Assembly: GCF_008728965.1 (NCBI RefSeq)
Contig: NZ_VSMC01000028.1
Coordinates: 1 to 39,251 of the forward strand
Direction of reading: 5' to 3'
DNA from: Heminiphilus faecis
GTDB taxonomy: Bacteria; Bacteroidota; Bacteroidia; Bacteroidales; Muribaculaceae
DNA: 39,251 nucleotides
The notes beneath the pieces were generated by a model. The model saw only the letters and a list, made by a program, of their open reading frames with translations, was not told the DNA's origin and searched no databases. Positions 1 through 8,279 of the stretch are shown piece by piece. A program made the translations under genes and the position numbers. Positions within the stretch are counted from its first letter, which is position 1, and each line of letters starts with the position of its first letter.

Positions 1-159
1 CGTTCTCAAATGAGAGGCGTTCGCGACCGAGATTTCTTTATCTTCCGACTTGTCAAACTATACGCCTGAATTTTTAACATTATCCTCGATGCATTTTAAC
101 ATATGCACCGGTATTTCGGCTTGAGCCTAAAAAAAATGAAAGTTTGTGTTTTTTAGGAT

Positions 160-315
160 ATGTTTTGCAACATAAGTTTCAAGGCTGACAAGCGTTTAGG
201 TTTCTCCAACAATATCAAGAACAACGACCATTACTGTGTGATAATGTCGCACGACCGGTTCGAAAAGATACTATGCGCCACCTTTTTTGCACACCCGCAA
301 TGGCAGGAGCACTGA
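160..315 (+). CDS. Possible 51-aa hypothetical protein
   Basis: An ATG-started reading frame of 51 residues lies just upstream of the tRNA terminator. It begins directly after an in-frame stop, so it is not the tail of a longer gene entering the window. The sequence (MFCNISFKADKRLGF...) has no signal peptide, membrane segment or motif I recognise, and I see no TAnnTTTG box at a useful distance. An AT-rich inverted repeat (126-157) precedes it. It could be a decayed fragment or a chance frame. Confidence 0.2.
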   Translation: MFCNISFKADKRLGFSNNIKNNDHYCVIMSHDRFEKILCATFFAHPQWQEH

Positions 316-327
316 GGCGAGGTGAAA

Positions 328-358
328 TGAAAAAAGCCGAGTCAAGACTCGGCTTTTG
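328..358 (-). terminator. Intrinsic terminator of tRNA-Pro
   Basis: A perfect inverted repeat, AAAAGCCGAGTC and GACTCGGCTTTT with a 2-nt loop, lies just 3' of the tRNA on the - strand. In that direction the stem runs into a T-tract. Confidence 0.85.
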
Positions 359-365
359 CTTTTAG

Positions 366-439
366 TCGGGGTGACTAGACTCGAACTAGCGACCTCACGC
401 CCCCCAGACGCGTACTCTAACCAACTGAGCTACACCCCG
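366..439 (-). tRNA. tRNA-Pro (anticodon GGG)
   Basis: Read on the - strand, the cloverleaf closes fully. The acceptor is CGGGGTG paired with CACCCCG, discriminator A. The D arm is GCTC/GAGT and the anticodon stem is CGCGT/GCGTG with G-U pairs. The anticodon loop CTGGGGG gives anticodon GGG. The T arm is GCTAG-TTCGAGT-CTAGT. CCA is not encoded. The gene has its own promoter (457-487) and terminator (328-358), so it is probably transcribed alone. Confidence 0.95.
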
Positions 440-456
440 ATTTTGGAAAAGCGATG

Positions 457-487
457 CAAAGTTAAGCTCTATTTGTTGAATATGCAA
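457..487 (-). promoter_or_regulatory. Promoter of tRNA-Pro
   Basis: On the - strand the -7 box TAACTTTG (457-464) has TTG (485-487) 20 nt upstream. That is the Bacteroidetes -33/-7 layout. The predicted start is about 12 nt before the tRNA 5' end. Confidence 0.7.
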
Positions 488-497
488 CTGTTGAGAG

Positions 498-528
498 GTT
501 AAATTTACTGTTGTTTGCAAAATTTAAC
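498..528. repeat. 9-bp inverted repeat between tRNA-Pro and gyrB
   Basis: GTTAAATTT (498-506) and AAATTTAAC (520-528) form perfect arms around a 13-nt spacer, between the two divergent promoters. It could be an operator or only an AT-rich coincidence. Confidence 0.4.
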
Positions 529-573
529 AAAATGTCGTTTCGCAGTATCATGTAATTTGGACATTATAAAATG

Positions 574-604
574 TTGTGTATGACGGAAAAATTTAGTAAT
601 TTTG
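574..604 (+). promoter_or_regulatory. Promoter of gyrB-rnr
   Basis: The -7 box TAATTTTG (597-604) has TTG (574-576) 20 nt upstream. This gives a leader of roughly 75-80 nt before gyrB, which contains a short ATG-to-stop frame. Confidence 0.6.
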
Positions 605-658
605 TTTGCCCGAATATGGGTGTCGCCTAAAGCTGTTTATTCTGCTTGGGAAAGATAA

Positions 659-685
659 ATGAGTAAGAAAAATCTACAAGAATAA
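659..685 (+). CDS. 8-codon leader ORF before gyrB
   Basis: ATG...TAA encodes MSKKNLQE inside the predicted gyrB leader. Its stop lies 2 nt before the gyrB ATG, in a different frame. The placement would allow translational coupling, but nothing else shows it is translated. Confidence 0.25.
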   Translation: MSKKNLQE

Positions 686-687
686 TT

Positions 688-2619
688 ATGTCAGAACAAA
701 GAGAAGAGTACAGTGCAAGTAACATTCAGGTGCTCGAAGGTCTTGAGGCGGTGCGCAAGCGTCCTGCCATGTATATAGGTGATATTAGTGTAAAAGGGTT
801 GCATCATCTTGTCTATGAGGTAGTCGATAACTCTATCGACGAGGCTCTTGCCGGTTATGCCACACACATCGAAGTCACCATAAACGAAGACAACTCAATA
901 ACCGTGGTCGATAACGGTCGCGGTATTCCGGTCGATATGCACGAGAAGGAGCATAAAAGTGCTCTTGAAGTCGTTTTGACAGTATTGCATGCCGGAGGTA
1001 AGTTTGACAAAGGCTCTTATAAAGTATCCGGCGGTCTGCATGGTGTGGGTGTGAGTTGTGTGAATGCTTTATCGACTTACTTGCGCGCTGAGATACGCCG
1101 CGACGGTAAGACTTATATGCAGGAGTACTCATGCGGTAAACCTACAACCGATCTTACCGTGATAGGAGAAAGCTCTACTACCGGAACGAGCATAACGTTC
1201 AGGCCTGATGACAGTATATTTACCGTTACCGTATATGACTATGCCACATTGGCCAATCGTCTGCGTGACCTCGCTTATCTTAACGCCGGCATAACTCTTA
1301 CGCTTACCGACCGACGTCAGGTGTCGGAGAGCGGTGAGTACCGCCGTGAGGTGTTTTACAGCGAGACCGGTCTGGAAGAATTTGTACAATATATCGACTC
1401 CAACAAAGAGTCGCTCATAAGCGATGTCATCCATCTGAACACCGAGCGTCAGGGCATACCTGTGGAAGTGGCTCTCACTTATAATACCACTTACAACGAA
1501 AACGTATATTCGTTTGTAAACAATATAAACACTATTGAGGGCGGTACTCATCTGACCGGTTTCCGCCGCGGTCTTACCTCTACGCTTAAGAAGTATGCCG
1601 AGGACAGCAAGATGCTTGAAAAGGTCAAGATTGATATTGCCAGCGACGATTTCCGCGAGGGTCTTACCGCCGTGGTGTCGGTAAAGGTCATGGAGCCTCA
1701 GTTTGAGGGCCAGACAAAGACTAAGCTCGGTAATAATGAGGTGATAGGCGCGGTGCAGACTGCCGTAAGCGATGCGTTGCGCATGTATCTCGAAGAACAC
1801 CCGCGTCAGGCAAAGTTGATTGTTGACAAGGTCATACTTGCGGCTACTGCCCGTCATGCCGCTTACAATGCCCGTAAGAACGTGCAGCGTAAGTCGCCCT
1901 TATGCGGCGGAGGACTTCCCGGTAAACTTGCCGACTGCTCGTCGCGTACGGCCGAGGACTGCGAACTGTTTATCGTCGAGGGTGACTCGGCAGGCGGTAC
2001 CGCGAAGCAGGGCCGTGACCGTACTTATCAGGCCATTCTGCCTCTTCGCGGAAAGATACTTAACGTGGAGAAGGCTATGGATCATAAGGTCTTTGACAAC
2101 GAGGAAATAACCAACCTGTTCCGTGCCATGCGTGTTACTATCGGTACGGCCGACGACTCCAAGGAGCTTAACCTTGATAAGCTGGCCTATCACAAGATAA
2201 TTATCATGACCGATGCCGATGTCGACGGAAGCCACATTGCCACGTTGCTCATGACTTTCTTCTTCCGGCGTATGCGCCCCATAATCGAGAACGGATATCT
2301 TTATCTTGCTACTCCGCCGTTGTATAAATGCACACGAGGAAAGGCCGAGGAATACTGCTGGACCGACGCGCAGGTGCAGGCTTTTATCGCCAAAAACGGC
2401 GACAAGACCAAGGTGATGCGTTATAAAGGTCTCGGTGAGATGAGTGCTCAGGAACTCCGCGACACCACCATGTCGAAAGAGCATCGTCTGCTAAAGCAGG
2501 TCACTATAAACGATGCCACTGAAGCCGACCGCATATTTTCCATGCTTATGGGCGAGGATGTGGCTCCGCGTCGTGATTTTATCGAGGAGAACGCCAACTA
2601 TGCCAACATTGACGCATAG
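688..2619 (+). CDS. gyrB: DNA gyrase subunit B
   Basis: ATPase subunit of the type IIA topoisomerase that introduces negative supercoils together with GyrA. The N-terminal GHKL ATPase shows the catalytic Glu in EVVDNSIDEALAG (E44, N48), VVDNGRGIP with D74, and the lid GGLHGVGVSCVNALS. The TOPRIM domain has EGDSAGG (E431) and DADVD (509-513), followed by the C-terminal LRDTTM-type end. The length of 643 aa is normal for a GyrB without the extra insertion of proteobacterial forms. The MSEQ start matches the family N-terminus. rnr follows after 43 nt with no terminator between, so the two are probably co-transcribed. GyrB is preferred over ParE because of the tightly GyrB-like N-terminal block. 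Confidence 0.97.
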   Translation: MSEQREEYSASNIQVLEGLEAVRKRPAMYIGDISVKGLHHLVYEVVDNSIDEALAGYATHIEVTINEDNSITVVDNGRGIPVDMHEKEHKSALEVVLTVLHAGGKFDKGSYKVSGGLHGVGVSCVNALSTYLRAEIRRDGKTYMQEYSCGKPTTDLTVIGESSTTGTSITFRPDDSIFTVTVYDYATLANRLRDLAYLNAGITLTLTDRRQVSESGEYRREVFYSETGLEEFVQYIDSNKESLISDVIHLNTERQGIPVEVALTYNTTYNENVYSFVNNINTIEGGTHLTGFRRGLTSTLKKYAEDSKMLEKVKIDIASDDFREGLTAVVSVKVMEPQFEGQTKTKLGNNEVIGAVQTAVSDALRMYLEEHPRQAKLIVDKVILAATARHAAYNARKNVQRKSPLCGGGLPGKLADCSSRTAEDCELFIVEGDSAGGTAKQGRDRTYQAILPLRGKILNVEKAMDHKVFDNEEITNLFRAMRVTIGTADDSKELNLDKLAYHKIIIMTDADVDGSHIATLLMTFFFRRMRPIIENGYLYLATPPLYKCTRGKAEEYCWTDAQVQAFIAKNGDKTKVMRYKGLGEMSAQELRDTTMSKEHRLLKQVTINDATEADRIFSMLMGEDVAPRRDFIEENANYANIDA

Positions 2620-2662
2620 CTTGATGTTAATAATTGCATAACAGCATAACACATATACCATT

Positions 2663-4927
2663 ATGGCGACAACACCTAAAAAGAACCGACGATCGGCTAC
2701 TTTTGAGCTGTATTCTCTAATCGAGGATTACATTAACGCTCAGGGCAACAAGACCTTTAATTATAAGCAGGTATCGCATGCTATCGGGGCCGATAGTCCG
2801 CAGACTCTGAAGGCTGTCGCCATGCGTCTTGCCGAACTCGAATATGACGGCGAGATAATTCAGGTGTCGCCCGGAAAGTACAAGGCTCCGAGCCGCGGAA
2901 CTGTGGCGCTGGGTGTGTTTACACGCCGCAGCAACGGTAAAAACAGTGTCATTCTCGACGGCGACGACGAGGCCATATTCGTGGCCGAACGCAACTCCAT
3001 GCATGCGCTCAACGGAGATAAGGTGAAGGTGCTTGTGGCTGCCCGTCGAAAGGGTGTAGAACCGGAATGCAAGGTGGTGGAGATACTTGAGCCTAACGAA
3101 CAGGTATTTATCGGTACGCTGACTGTTGACAAGCACTTCGCCACGTTGTCGACCGACTCGAAGTTTCTTGCAACCGACATATTCATACCCCGCGGCAAGC
3201 TTCACGGGGGCAAGACCGGCGATAAGGCGGTAGTGGTGATCACCGATTGGCCTGAGGATGCCAAGAATCCCCATGGAGAGGTCATCGATATACTTGGAAA
3301 GAATGGTGAGAATAATGCCGAGATGCATGCCATACTTGCCGAATTCGGACTACCTTACCGTTATCCTGAGTCGGTGGAGAAAGCCGCTGATAAAATAGGG
3401 GCAGGTATTACTCCCGAAGAGATAGCACGCCGCCGTGACATGCGTGACGTGACTACATTCACCATCGACCCGCGCGATGCCAAAGACTTTGACGATGCCT
3501 TGTCGTTGCGGCGTCTGCCTAACGGCCATTGGGAGGCAGGGGTGCACATAGCCGATGTCACGCATTACGTGACCCCTGACACTATAATAGAGAAGGAAGC
3601 CCGGAAGCGGGCTACGTCGGTCTACCTTGTCGACCGTGTGGTTCCGATGCTTCCGGAACATCTCAGCAACGGTATCTGTTCGTTGCGTCCTGACGAAGAG
3701 AAACTGACTTTCTCGTGCGTTTTCGAGATGGATGATGACGCCAACGTGGTTAACCACGAGATATGCCGCACGGTGACTAAGTCCAACCGCAGGTTCACTT
3801 ACGAAGAGGCTCAGGAGATAATAGAGACCGGCACAGGCGATTATGCCGAGGAGATACTGACCCTTGACAGACTCGCCAAGACACTTCGTCGACGCAGATA
3901 TGAACACGGTTCAGTCGAATTTGACCGAGAGGAAGTACGTTTTGAAATCGATGAGACTGGCCATCCGATAAGCGTGTTCTTTAAAGAATCCAAGGACTCC
4001 AACAAGCTGATAGAGGAGTTTATGCTTCTTGCCAACCGCACGGTGGCGCAATATGTGGGTTGCCCCAACGGTCGTAAGAAGCCCAAAGCGTTTGTATACC
4101 GTATACACGACCAGCCCGATGTGACCAAACTTGAGGATCTGTCCAAGATAGCGCGCACGTTTGGATATAAGATAAAAACCAAAGGATCGGCAAAAGAGAT
4201 AAATCTGTCCATAAACAAGATGCTTGCCGATGTAAAAGGCAAAGGTGAGGAGAATCTACTTTCGGTACTCGCCATACGCTCCATGGCCAAGGCCATATAC
4301 TCGACCGACAATATAGGCCATTATGGACTTGGATTTGACTACTACACACACTTTACCTCACCCATACGACGATATCCCGACATGATGGTGCACAGGTTGC
4401 TCGAGCGTTATCTTGCCGGAGGCCGCAGCGTCAATCATGACAAACTTGAGGAGCTGTGCAAGCACTCGAGTTCAATGGAGCAGCTTGCTGCCGGCGCCGA
4501 ACGCGCATCTATAAAATACAAGCAGGTCGAGTATCTTGCCGACAGACTCGGCGAGTTGTATGACGGAGTCATTTCCGGAGTTACCGAGTGGGGACTATAT
4601 GTCGAACTTGATGAGAACAAGTGTGAGGGGCTTGTGCCAATAAGGGATCTCGCCGATGATTATTATGACTTTGACGAGCGCAATTACGCACTTGTAGGAC
4701 GACGCTCCAAGACACGCTACACTCTTGGCGACCGAGTGCGTATACAGGTTGCCAGAGCCAATGTCGAGCGTAAGATGGTTGACTTTGCTCTTGTTGACGA
4801 CAAAGGTCGTCCTGTAGGGGTGGATGCGGATCAGGAGGCGACTGTGAAGGAAGTCCTTTCCGGTAAGTCCAAAGGCAAAAAATCACGTAAATCATTGCGC
4901 CAGCCGAGATGCCGTAGGCGTAAGTAA
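2663..4927 (+). CDS. rnr: Ribonuclease R
   Basis: Processive 3'-5' exoribonuclease of the RNB family, which degrades structured RNA and helps in rRNA and mRNA turnover. In order, it has a winged-helix-like N-terminus (about 10-75), cold-shock OB domains, the RNB catalytic core and a C-terminal S1 domain (about 630-720, DGVISGVTEWGLYVEL). The metal-binding catalytic motif DPRDAKDFDDA runs from D269 to D278 with all the acidic residues present. The last 20 residues are strongly basic (GKSKGKKSRKSLRQPRCRRR), as is common in RNase R tails. At 754 aa it has the usual length. It lies 43 nt after gyrB and ends at a strong hairpin. A purely metabolic link to gyrase is not obvious; the pairing probably reflects a housekeeping operon. 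Confidence 0.95.
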   Translation: MATTPKKNRRSATFELYSLIEDYINAQGNKTFNYKQVSHAIGADSPQTLKAVAMRLAELEYDGEIIQVSPGKYKAPSRGTVALGVFTRRSNGKNSVILDGDDEAIFVAERNSMHALNGDKVKVLVAARRKGVEPECKVVEILEPNEQVFIGTLTVDKHFATLSTDSKFLATDIFIPRGKLHGGKTGDKAVVVITDWPEDAKNPHGEVIDILGKNGENNAEMHAILAEFGLPYRYPESVEKAADKIGAGITPEEIARRRDMRDVTTFTIDPRDAKDFDDALSLRRLPNGHWEAGVHIADVTHYVTPDTIIEKEARKRATSVYLVDRVVPMLPEHLSNGICSLRPDEEKLTFSCVFEMDDDANVVNHEICRTVTKSNRRFTYEEAQEIIETGTGDYAEEILTLDRLAKTLRRRRYEHGSVEFDREEVRFEIDETGHPISVFFKESKDSNKLIEEFMLLANRTVAQYVGCPNGRKKPKAFVYRIHDQPDVTKLEDLSKIARTFGYKIKTKGSAKEINLSINKMLADVKGKGEENLLSVLAIRSMAKAIYSTDNIGHYGLGFDYYTHFTSPIRRYPDMMVHRLLERYLAGGRSVNHDKLEELCKHSSSMEQLAAGAERASIKYKQVEYLADRLGELYDGVISGVTEWGLYVELDENKCEGLVPIRDLADDYYDFDERNYALVGRRSKTRYTLGDRVRIQVARANVERKMVDFALVDDKGRPVGVDADQEATVKEVLSGKSKGKKSRKSLRQPRCRRRK

Positions 4928-4944
4928 TGATGTCATACCTTATC

Positions 4945-4992
4945 AAAAGGGTGGATATTTATGCAATGATGCATTTATATTCACCCTTTTTA
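4945..4992 (+). terminator. Terminator after rnr
   Basis: A long stem with outer arms AAAAGGGTG and CACCCTTTT, an imperfect inner stem, and a following T-run, 18 nt past the rnr stop. Confidence 0.8.
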
Positions 4993-5069
4993 ACATAAGT
5001 GCGGGCTTTTGTTAGGCGGTTGATTATTAGATGTATGTGAAAAATTATATGTTAAATAACATAGTTTTA

Positions 5070-5101
5070 TTGCATGTTTTGGGCTTTTTCTTCTAACTTT
5101 G
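5070..5101 (+). promoter_or_regulatory. Promoter of the microprotein locus
   Basis: The -7 box TAACTTTG (5094-5101) has TTG (5070-5072) 21 nt upstream. The predicted leader is about 70 nt to the first small ORF. Confidence 0.65.
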
Positions 5102-5178
5102 CACCATGTTCAAGTGTATATAATAACGAAGACTCGATAAATCGACAGTCTTTTATTATTAATTAAAACTGTATAGTC

Positions 5179-5298
5179 ATGAACAAGATGATGAAGTTTT
5201 TTAAAGAGGGAGTTAATTCCTACATGCGTAACATGAGTGACCATCAGTTATTCCGTATCACCGGTGATTGCACTCCGATGTATGACAGTGAAGATTGA
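5179..5298 (+). CDS. 39-aa microprotein, first of a pair
   Basis: The frame encodes MNKMMKFFKEGVNSYMRNMS followed by 19 more residues ending in DSED. The N-terminal half is basic and looks amphipathic-helical; the C-terminus is acidic. I do not recognise the family. Support for a real gene comes from the promoter at 5070-5101, the absence of any longer gene in this 620-bp gap, and a second small frame downstream that starts in the same way (M-x-K-M-x-K). A hairpin (5322-5346) separates the two. It could act on membranes or bind RNA, but the sequence does not decide this. Confidence 0.6.
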   Translation: MNKMMKFFKEGVNSYMRNMSDHQLFRITGDCTPMYDSED

Positions 5299-5321
5299 GC
5301 TCCCCGGGAGATGAAAGTGAT

Positions 5322-5346
5322 GCCCGTAATTGTGAAATTACCGGGC
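5322..5346 (+). other. Hairpin between the two microprotein genes
   Basis: GCCCGTAATT and AATTACCGGGC pair around a GTGA loop with one bulged C. There is no T-run, so it is more likely an mRNA-stabilising or processing structure than a terminator. Confidence 0.55.
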
Positions 5347-5395
5347 CGATTTAACAGAAATTGTTTTAGGTGTTTAATTAAAAAAATTAGAAGTT

Positions 5396-5461
5396 ATGAA
5401 AAAGATGTTGAAAAAAGTGCTTACATGGTATTTTGAGGCTGCAGCCGAGATGTATCGTTAG
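5396..5461 (+). CDS. 21-aa microprotein, second of a pair
   Basis: The frame encodes a 21-residue peptide starting MKKMLKKVLTWYFEAAAEMY. A basic head is followed by an aromatic and alanine-rich helix, with an amphipathic appearance. It shares the M-x-K-M-x-K start with the preceding 39-aa frame, and an intrinsic terminator closes the locus 36 nt after its stop. It is too short for family assignment by eye. Its position in the same predicted transcript is the best evidence that it is expressed. Confidence 0.5.
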   Translation: MKKMLKKVLTWYFEAAAEMYR

Positions 5462-5496
5462 TAGCCAAAGAGGAAATAAGTAGCAAATTTTTAGAG

Positions 5497-5523
5497 AATC
5501 GTGAATATATCACGATTTTTTTT
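5497..5523 (+). terminator. Terminator of the microprotein locus
   Basis: AATCGTGA and TCACGATT form an 8-bp stem with a 5-nt loop, followed by a run of T. The end of this T-run also supplies the TTTG -33 box of folB. Confidence 0.85.
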
Positions 5524-5552
5524 GTGCCTTGACTCAGGGGTGTTTATATTTG
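5521..5552 (+). promoter_or_regulatory. Promoter of folB, predicted leaderless
   Basis: TTTG (5521-5524), 20 nt, then TATATTTG (5545-5552) is a full match to the Bacteroidetes consensus. The folB ATG is only 4 nt further on, so transcription should begin at or within a few bases of the start codon. Confidence 0.7.
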
Positions 5553-5556
5553 TGGC

Positions 5557-5904
5557 ATGAAAACGACTATTGAGATAACCCGGTTACGGCTTCATGCCTT
5601 TCACGGAGTGCTTGAACAAGAACGCAGAGTTGGTAATGATTTCGAGGTGTCGGTAACTGTCGGTTATCCTGTCGTTATTGGCAGTGACGAGTTATCGGCC
5701 ACGCTTAATTATGCTGAACTGATAGACGTTGTGAAAAAAGTTATGGCCGAGCCTTCGGCTCTGCTTGAACATGTGGCATATCGTATAAGCGAAGCTGTGA
5801 CGTCGCGTTGGCCGCTTATCGATGGCGGCATGGTGAGAGTCGCCAAACTCACACCTCCGGTTAGCTCCGAGGTCGCCGAAGTTGCCGTCACGCTTAACTG
5901 GTGA
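5557..5904 (+). CDS. folB: Dihydroneopterin aldolase
   Basis: Cytosolic enzyme of folate synthesis that converts 7,8-dihydroneopterin to 6-hydroxymethyl-dihydropterin and glycolaldehyde. At 115 aa it has the family length. The FolB signature HAFHGVLEQER is at 13-23, with the substrate-binding Glu in E20/E22, Tyr52 in LNYAE and the catalytic Lys97 in AKLTPPV. The N-terminus (MKTTIEITRLRLHAFHG) aligns with the start of the family, which fixes this ATG. Its stop abuts the stop of the convergent DUF4250 gene with no base between. The promoter lies so close that the mRNA is probably leaderless. Confidence 0.92.
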   Translation: MKTTIEITRLRLHAFHGVLEQERRVGNDFEVSVTVGYPVVIGSDELSATLNYAELIDVVKKVMAEPSALLEHVAYRISEAVTSRWPLIDGGMVRVAKLTPPVSSEVAEVAVTLNW

Positions 5905-6084
5905 TTACCAGAATTTGTTGGCGCAGCTGTTGTATTCCCAACCGTTTTCTCGTAATTTGGCTTCGAGCAGTCCGCGTTCTATGTTCATGTCGTCGCACAG
6001 CGAGTCGAGCGATGCATAACGGTCACGCAGCAACATGTTTATGTAGCTGAACAGTATTGCTGGGTCTTTAGGCAGATTTTCCAT
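5905..6084 (-). CDS. DUF4250 domain protein
   Basis: Small 59-aa protein (MENLPKDPAILFSYINMLLR...). The MENLPKDPAIL-S-IN-LRD-Y-SLD-LCDDMNI pattern and the terminal GWEYN are what I know of DUF4250, a compact helical family of unknown function found in Bacteroidetes and Firmicutes. It has a helix-turn-helix feel in the middle (SLDSLCDDMNIERGLLEAKL), but DNA binding is not established. The gene is convergent with folB, end to end, and is driven by a -7 box in the palindromic divergent region shared with metG. Confidence 0.85.
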   Translation of the reverse strand: MENLPKDPAILFSYINMLLRDRYASLDSLCDDMNIERGLLEAKLRENGWEYNSCANKFW

Positions 6085-6104
6085 GAGATAAATAAATTTT
6101 GCCG

Positions 6105-6142
6105 CAAAATTACTCTTTTTTCATTTATAAAGAGTAATTTTG
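6105..6142. promoter_or_regulatory. Palindromic divergent promoter, DUF4250 and metG
   Basis: CAAAATTACTCTTT (6105-6118) and AAAGAGTAATTTTG (6129-6142) are perfect 14-bp inverted arms around a 10-bp spacer. Each outer end is a TAnnTTTG -7 box (TAATTTTG), one pointing left to DUF4250 and one right to metG. Neither has a good TTTG -33 box. The -33 zone of each promoter overlaps the -7 box of the other. Confidence 0.65.
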
Positions 6143-6182
6143 TATTGTAAAACAATTGATTATCTCACATTACAGATATAAT

Positions 6183-8225
6183 ATGGAAAAGAAGTACAAG
6201 CGTACACTTATCACTACGGCTCTTCCTTATGCCAATGGCCCTGTGCACATAGGGCACTTGGCCGGAGTATATGTTCCGGCTGACATCTACGCACGTTATC
6301 TGCGGTTGCGCGGCGATGACGTGATTATGATAGGAGGTAGCGACGAACATGGGGTTCCTATTACCATAAAGGCTCGTCGAGAGGGGGTTACGCCTCAGGA
6401 TATCGTGGACCGCTACCACAATATTATAAAGGATTCTTTCAAAGAACTCGGGGTGTCGTTTGATATATACTCACGTACCACCTCCGATACCCACAATGCC
6501 ACTGCATCGGAGTTTTTCAGACGACTTTATGACAAAGGCGAATTTGTAGAGAAAACATCAATGCAGCTTTATGACGAAGAGGCCGCGCAATTTCTTGCCG
6601 ACCGATATGTCACAGGCAAGTGTCCACATTGCGGCAACGAGAATGCATACGGCGACCAGTGTGAGGTGTGCGGCACCTCTCTCAGTCCCGACGAACTGAT
6701 AGATCCCAGAAGTACCATTACAGGCAGCAAGCCTGTGCTTAAGGAGACTAAGCACTGGTATCTTCCGCTTGACAAGTGGGAACCAGCGTTGCGCAAGTGG
6801 ATACTTGAGGGTCACAAGGAGTGGCGCCCAAATGTGTACGGACAGTGCAAGTCTTGGCTTGACCTCGGACTGCAGCCGCGTGCTGTGAGCCGCGATCTCG
6901 ACTGGGGCATACCTGTGCCTGTCGAGGGTGCCGACGGCAAGGTCCTTTACGTTTGGTTTGATGCCCCTATCGGTTACATCTCAAACACTAAGGAGCTTTT
7001 GCCTGATACTTGGCAGACCTATTGGAAAGATCCGGAGACTCGTATGATACATTTTATCGGCAAGGACAACATCGTATTTCACTGCATAGTGTTCCCGTCG
7101 ATGCTCATGGCTTACGGCGATGGCTTTCAATTGCCTGACAACGTGCCTGCCAATGAATTCCTGAATCTTGAGGGCGACAAAATTTCCACATCACGTAATT
7201 GGGCCGTGTGGCTTCATGAATATCTCGTGGATTTCCCCGGCAAGCAGGATGTATTGCGTTACGTCCTTACCGCCAATGCGCCCGAAACCAAGGACAATGA
7301 CTTTACATGGCGCGATTTTCAGGCACGCAACAACAGCGAACTTGTAGCCATACTCGGCAATTTTGTCAACAGAGCGGTGGTACTTACCCACAAGTATTTC
7401 AACGGCACTGTGCCTGCGAAGGGTGCGATGCAGGAGGTAGACCGTAACGTATTTACCGAACTCGCCGAAATTAAGAACTCGCTTAGTGACAATCTTGATA
7501 ATTTTCATTTCCGTGATGCTCTAAAAGACGCCATGAACATAGCGCGTCTCGGCAATAAATATCTTCAGGAGACCGAGCCGTGGAAAGTCGCTAAGGCCGA
7601 CATGGACCGTACGGCCACCATACTTAATGTAGCTGTTCAGCTATGTGCCAATATAGCTGTGGCTTTCGAACCATTCCTGCCTTTCATGAGCGGACAGCTC
7701 GTGAAGATGCTCGGCATGGCCTCTATCGATTGGGATATGCTCGGCACCGACGATATTATTGCGGCGGGTTCTGCTATAGGACAGCCCGAATTGTTGTTTG
7801 AAAAGATAGAGGATGATGTCATAGAGGCTCAGGTGAAACGTCTCGAGGATATAAAACGTCAGAATCAGCTTGATAACTGGAAGGTGGCTCCGCAGGCCGA
7901 AAATGTTGATTTCGATACGTTCAAGAAGTGCGATATAAGAGTGGGCACTGTCATTGAATGTGTAAAGGTGCCCAAGGCTGACAAGTTGCTGAAGTTTCTC
8001 ATCGATGACGGTATGGCCAAGCGCACTATCGTGTCGGGTATAGCAAAATATTATAATCCGGAAGACCTTATAGGCAAGCAGGTGTGCTTTATTGCCAATT
8101 TCGAACCCCGCAAATTGCGCGGTATATTGTCGGAAGGTATGATTTTGTCTGCTGAGAATCCCGACGGCTCTCTTGTGGTGATAGGGCCTACGGCTCCTGT
8201 GCGTCCCGGTGCTCAGGTTATGTAG
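6183..8225 (+). CDS. metG: Methionyl-tRNA synthetase
   Basis: Charges tRNA-Met with methionine, for both initiation and elongation. The class I synthetase core shows HIGH at 22-25 and the KMSKS loop as KISTS (333-337). A zinc knuckle has C147, C150, C160 and C163 (CPHC...CEVC). The C-terminal part from about 575 is an Arc1p/EMAPII-type tRNA-binding OB fold ([20 protein letters not shown]), as in dimeric MetRS forms. At 680 aa it has full length. I chose the ATG at 6183 because [19 protein letters not shown] is the family start. A TTG 27 nt upstream would add residues without homology and sits closer to the predicted transcription start. Its promoter is in the palindrome at 6105-6142. ansA follows 54 nt downstream. 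Confidence 0.96.
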   Translation: MEKKYKRTLITTALPYANGPVHIGHLAGVYVPADIYARYLRLRGDDVIMIGGSDEHGVPITIKARREGVTPQDIVDRYHNIIKDSFKELGVSFDIYSRTTSDTHNATASEFFRRLYDKGEFVEKTSMQLYDEEAAQFLADRYVTGKCPHCGNENAYGDQCEVCGTSLSPDELIDPRSTITGSKPVLKETKHWYLPLDKWEPALRKWILEGHKEWRPNVYGQCKSWLDLGLQPRAVSRDLDWGIPVPVEGADGKVLYVWFDAPIGYISNTKELLPDTWQTYWKDPETRMIHFIGKDNIVFHCIVFPSMLMAYGDGFQLPDNVPANEFLNLEGDKISTSRNWAVWLHEYLVDFPGKQDVLRYVLTANAPETKDNDFTWRDFQARNNSELVAILGNFVNRAVVLTHKYFNGTVPAKGAMQEVDRNVFTELAEIKNSLSDNLDNFHFRDALKDAMNIARLGNKYLQETEPWKVAKADMDRTATILNVAVQLCANIAVAFEPFLPFMSGQLVKMLGMASIDWDMLGTDDIIAAGSAIGQPELLFEKIEDDVIEAQVKRLEDIKRQNQLDNWKVAPQAENVDFDTFKKCDIRVGTVIECVKVPKADKLLKFLIDDGMAKRTIVSGIAKYYNPEDLIGKQVCFIANFEPRKLRGILSEGMILSAENPDGSLVVIGPTAPVRPGAQVM

Positions 8226-8279
8226 TGTGTATGCTCATCAATTATTATAGACAACAACCGATAATCGACTAAAGATACA

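Noticed and set aside
126-157. AT-rich inverted repeat CCTAAAAAA/TTTTTTAGG near the left edge
   Set aside because: A simple A/T stem with no clear gene to terminate; too weak to call a terminator.
1129-1857. - strand frame of about 240 codons inside gyrB
   Set aside because: Shadow frame; gyrB is certain in the other strand.
6156-6182. TTG start for metG, nine codons upstream of the ATG
   Set aside because: The extra residues (MIISHYRYN) lie outside the family N-terminus, and the ATG at 6183 fits all MetRS sequences I know.
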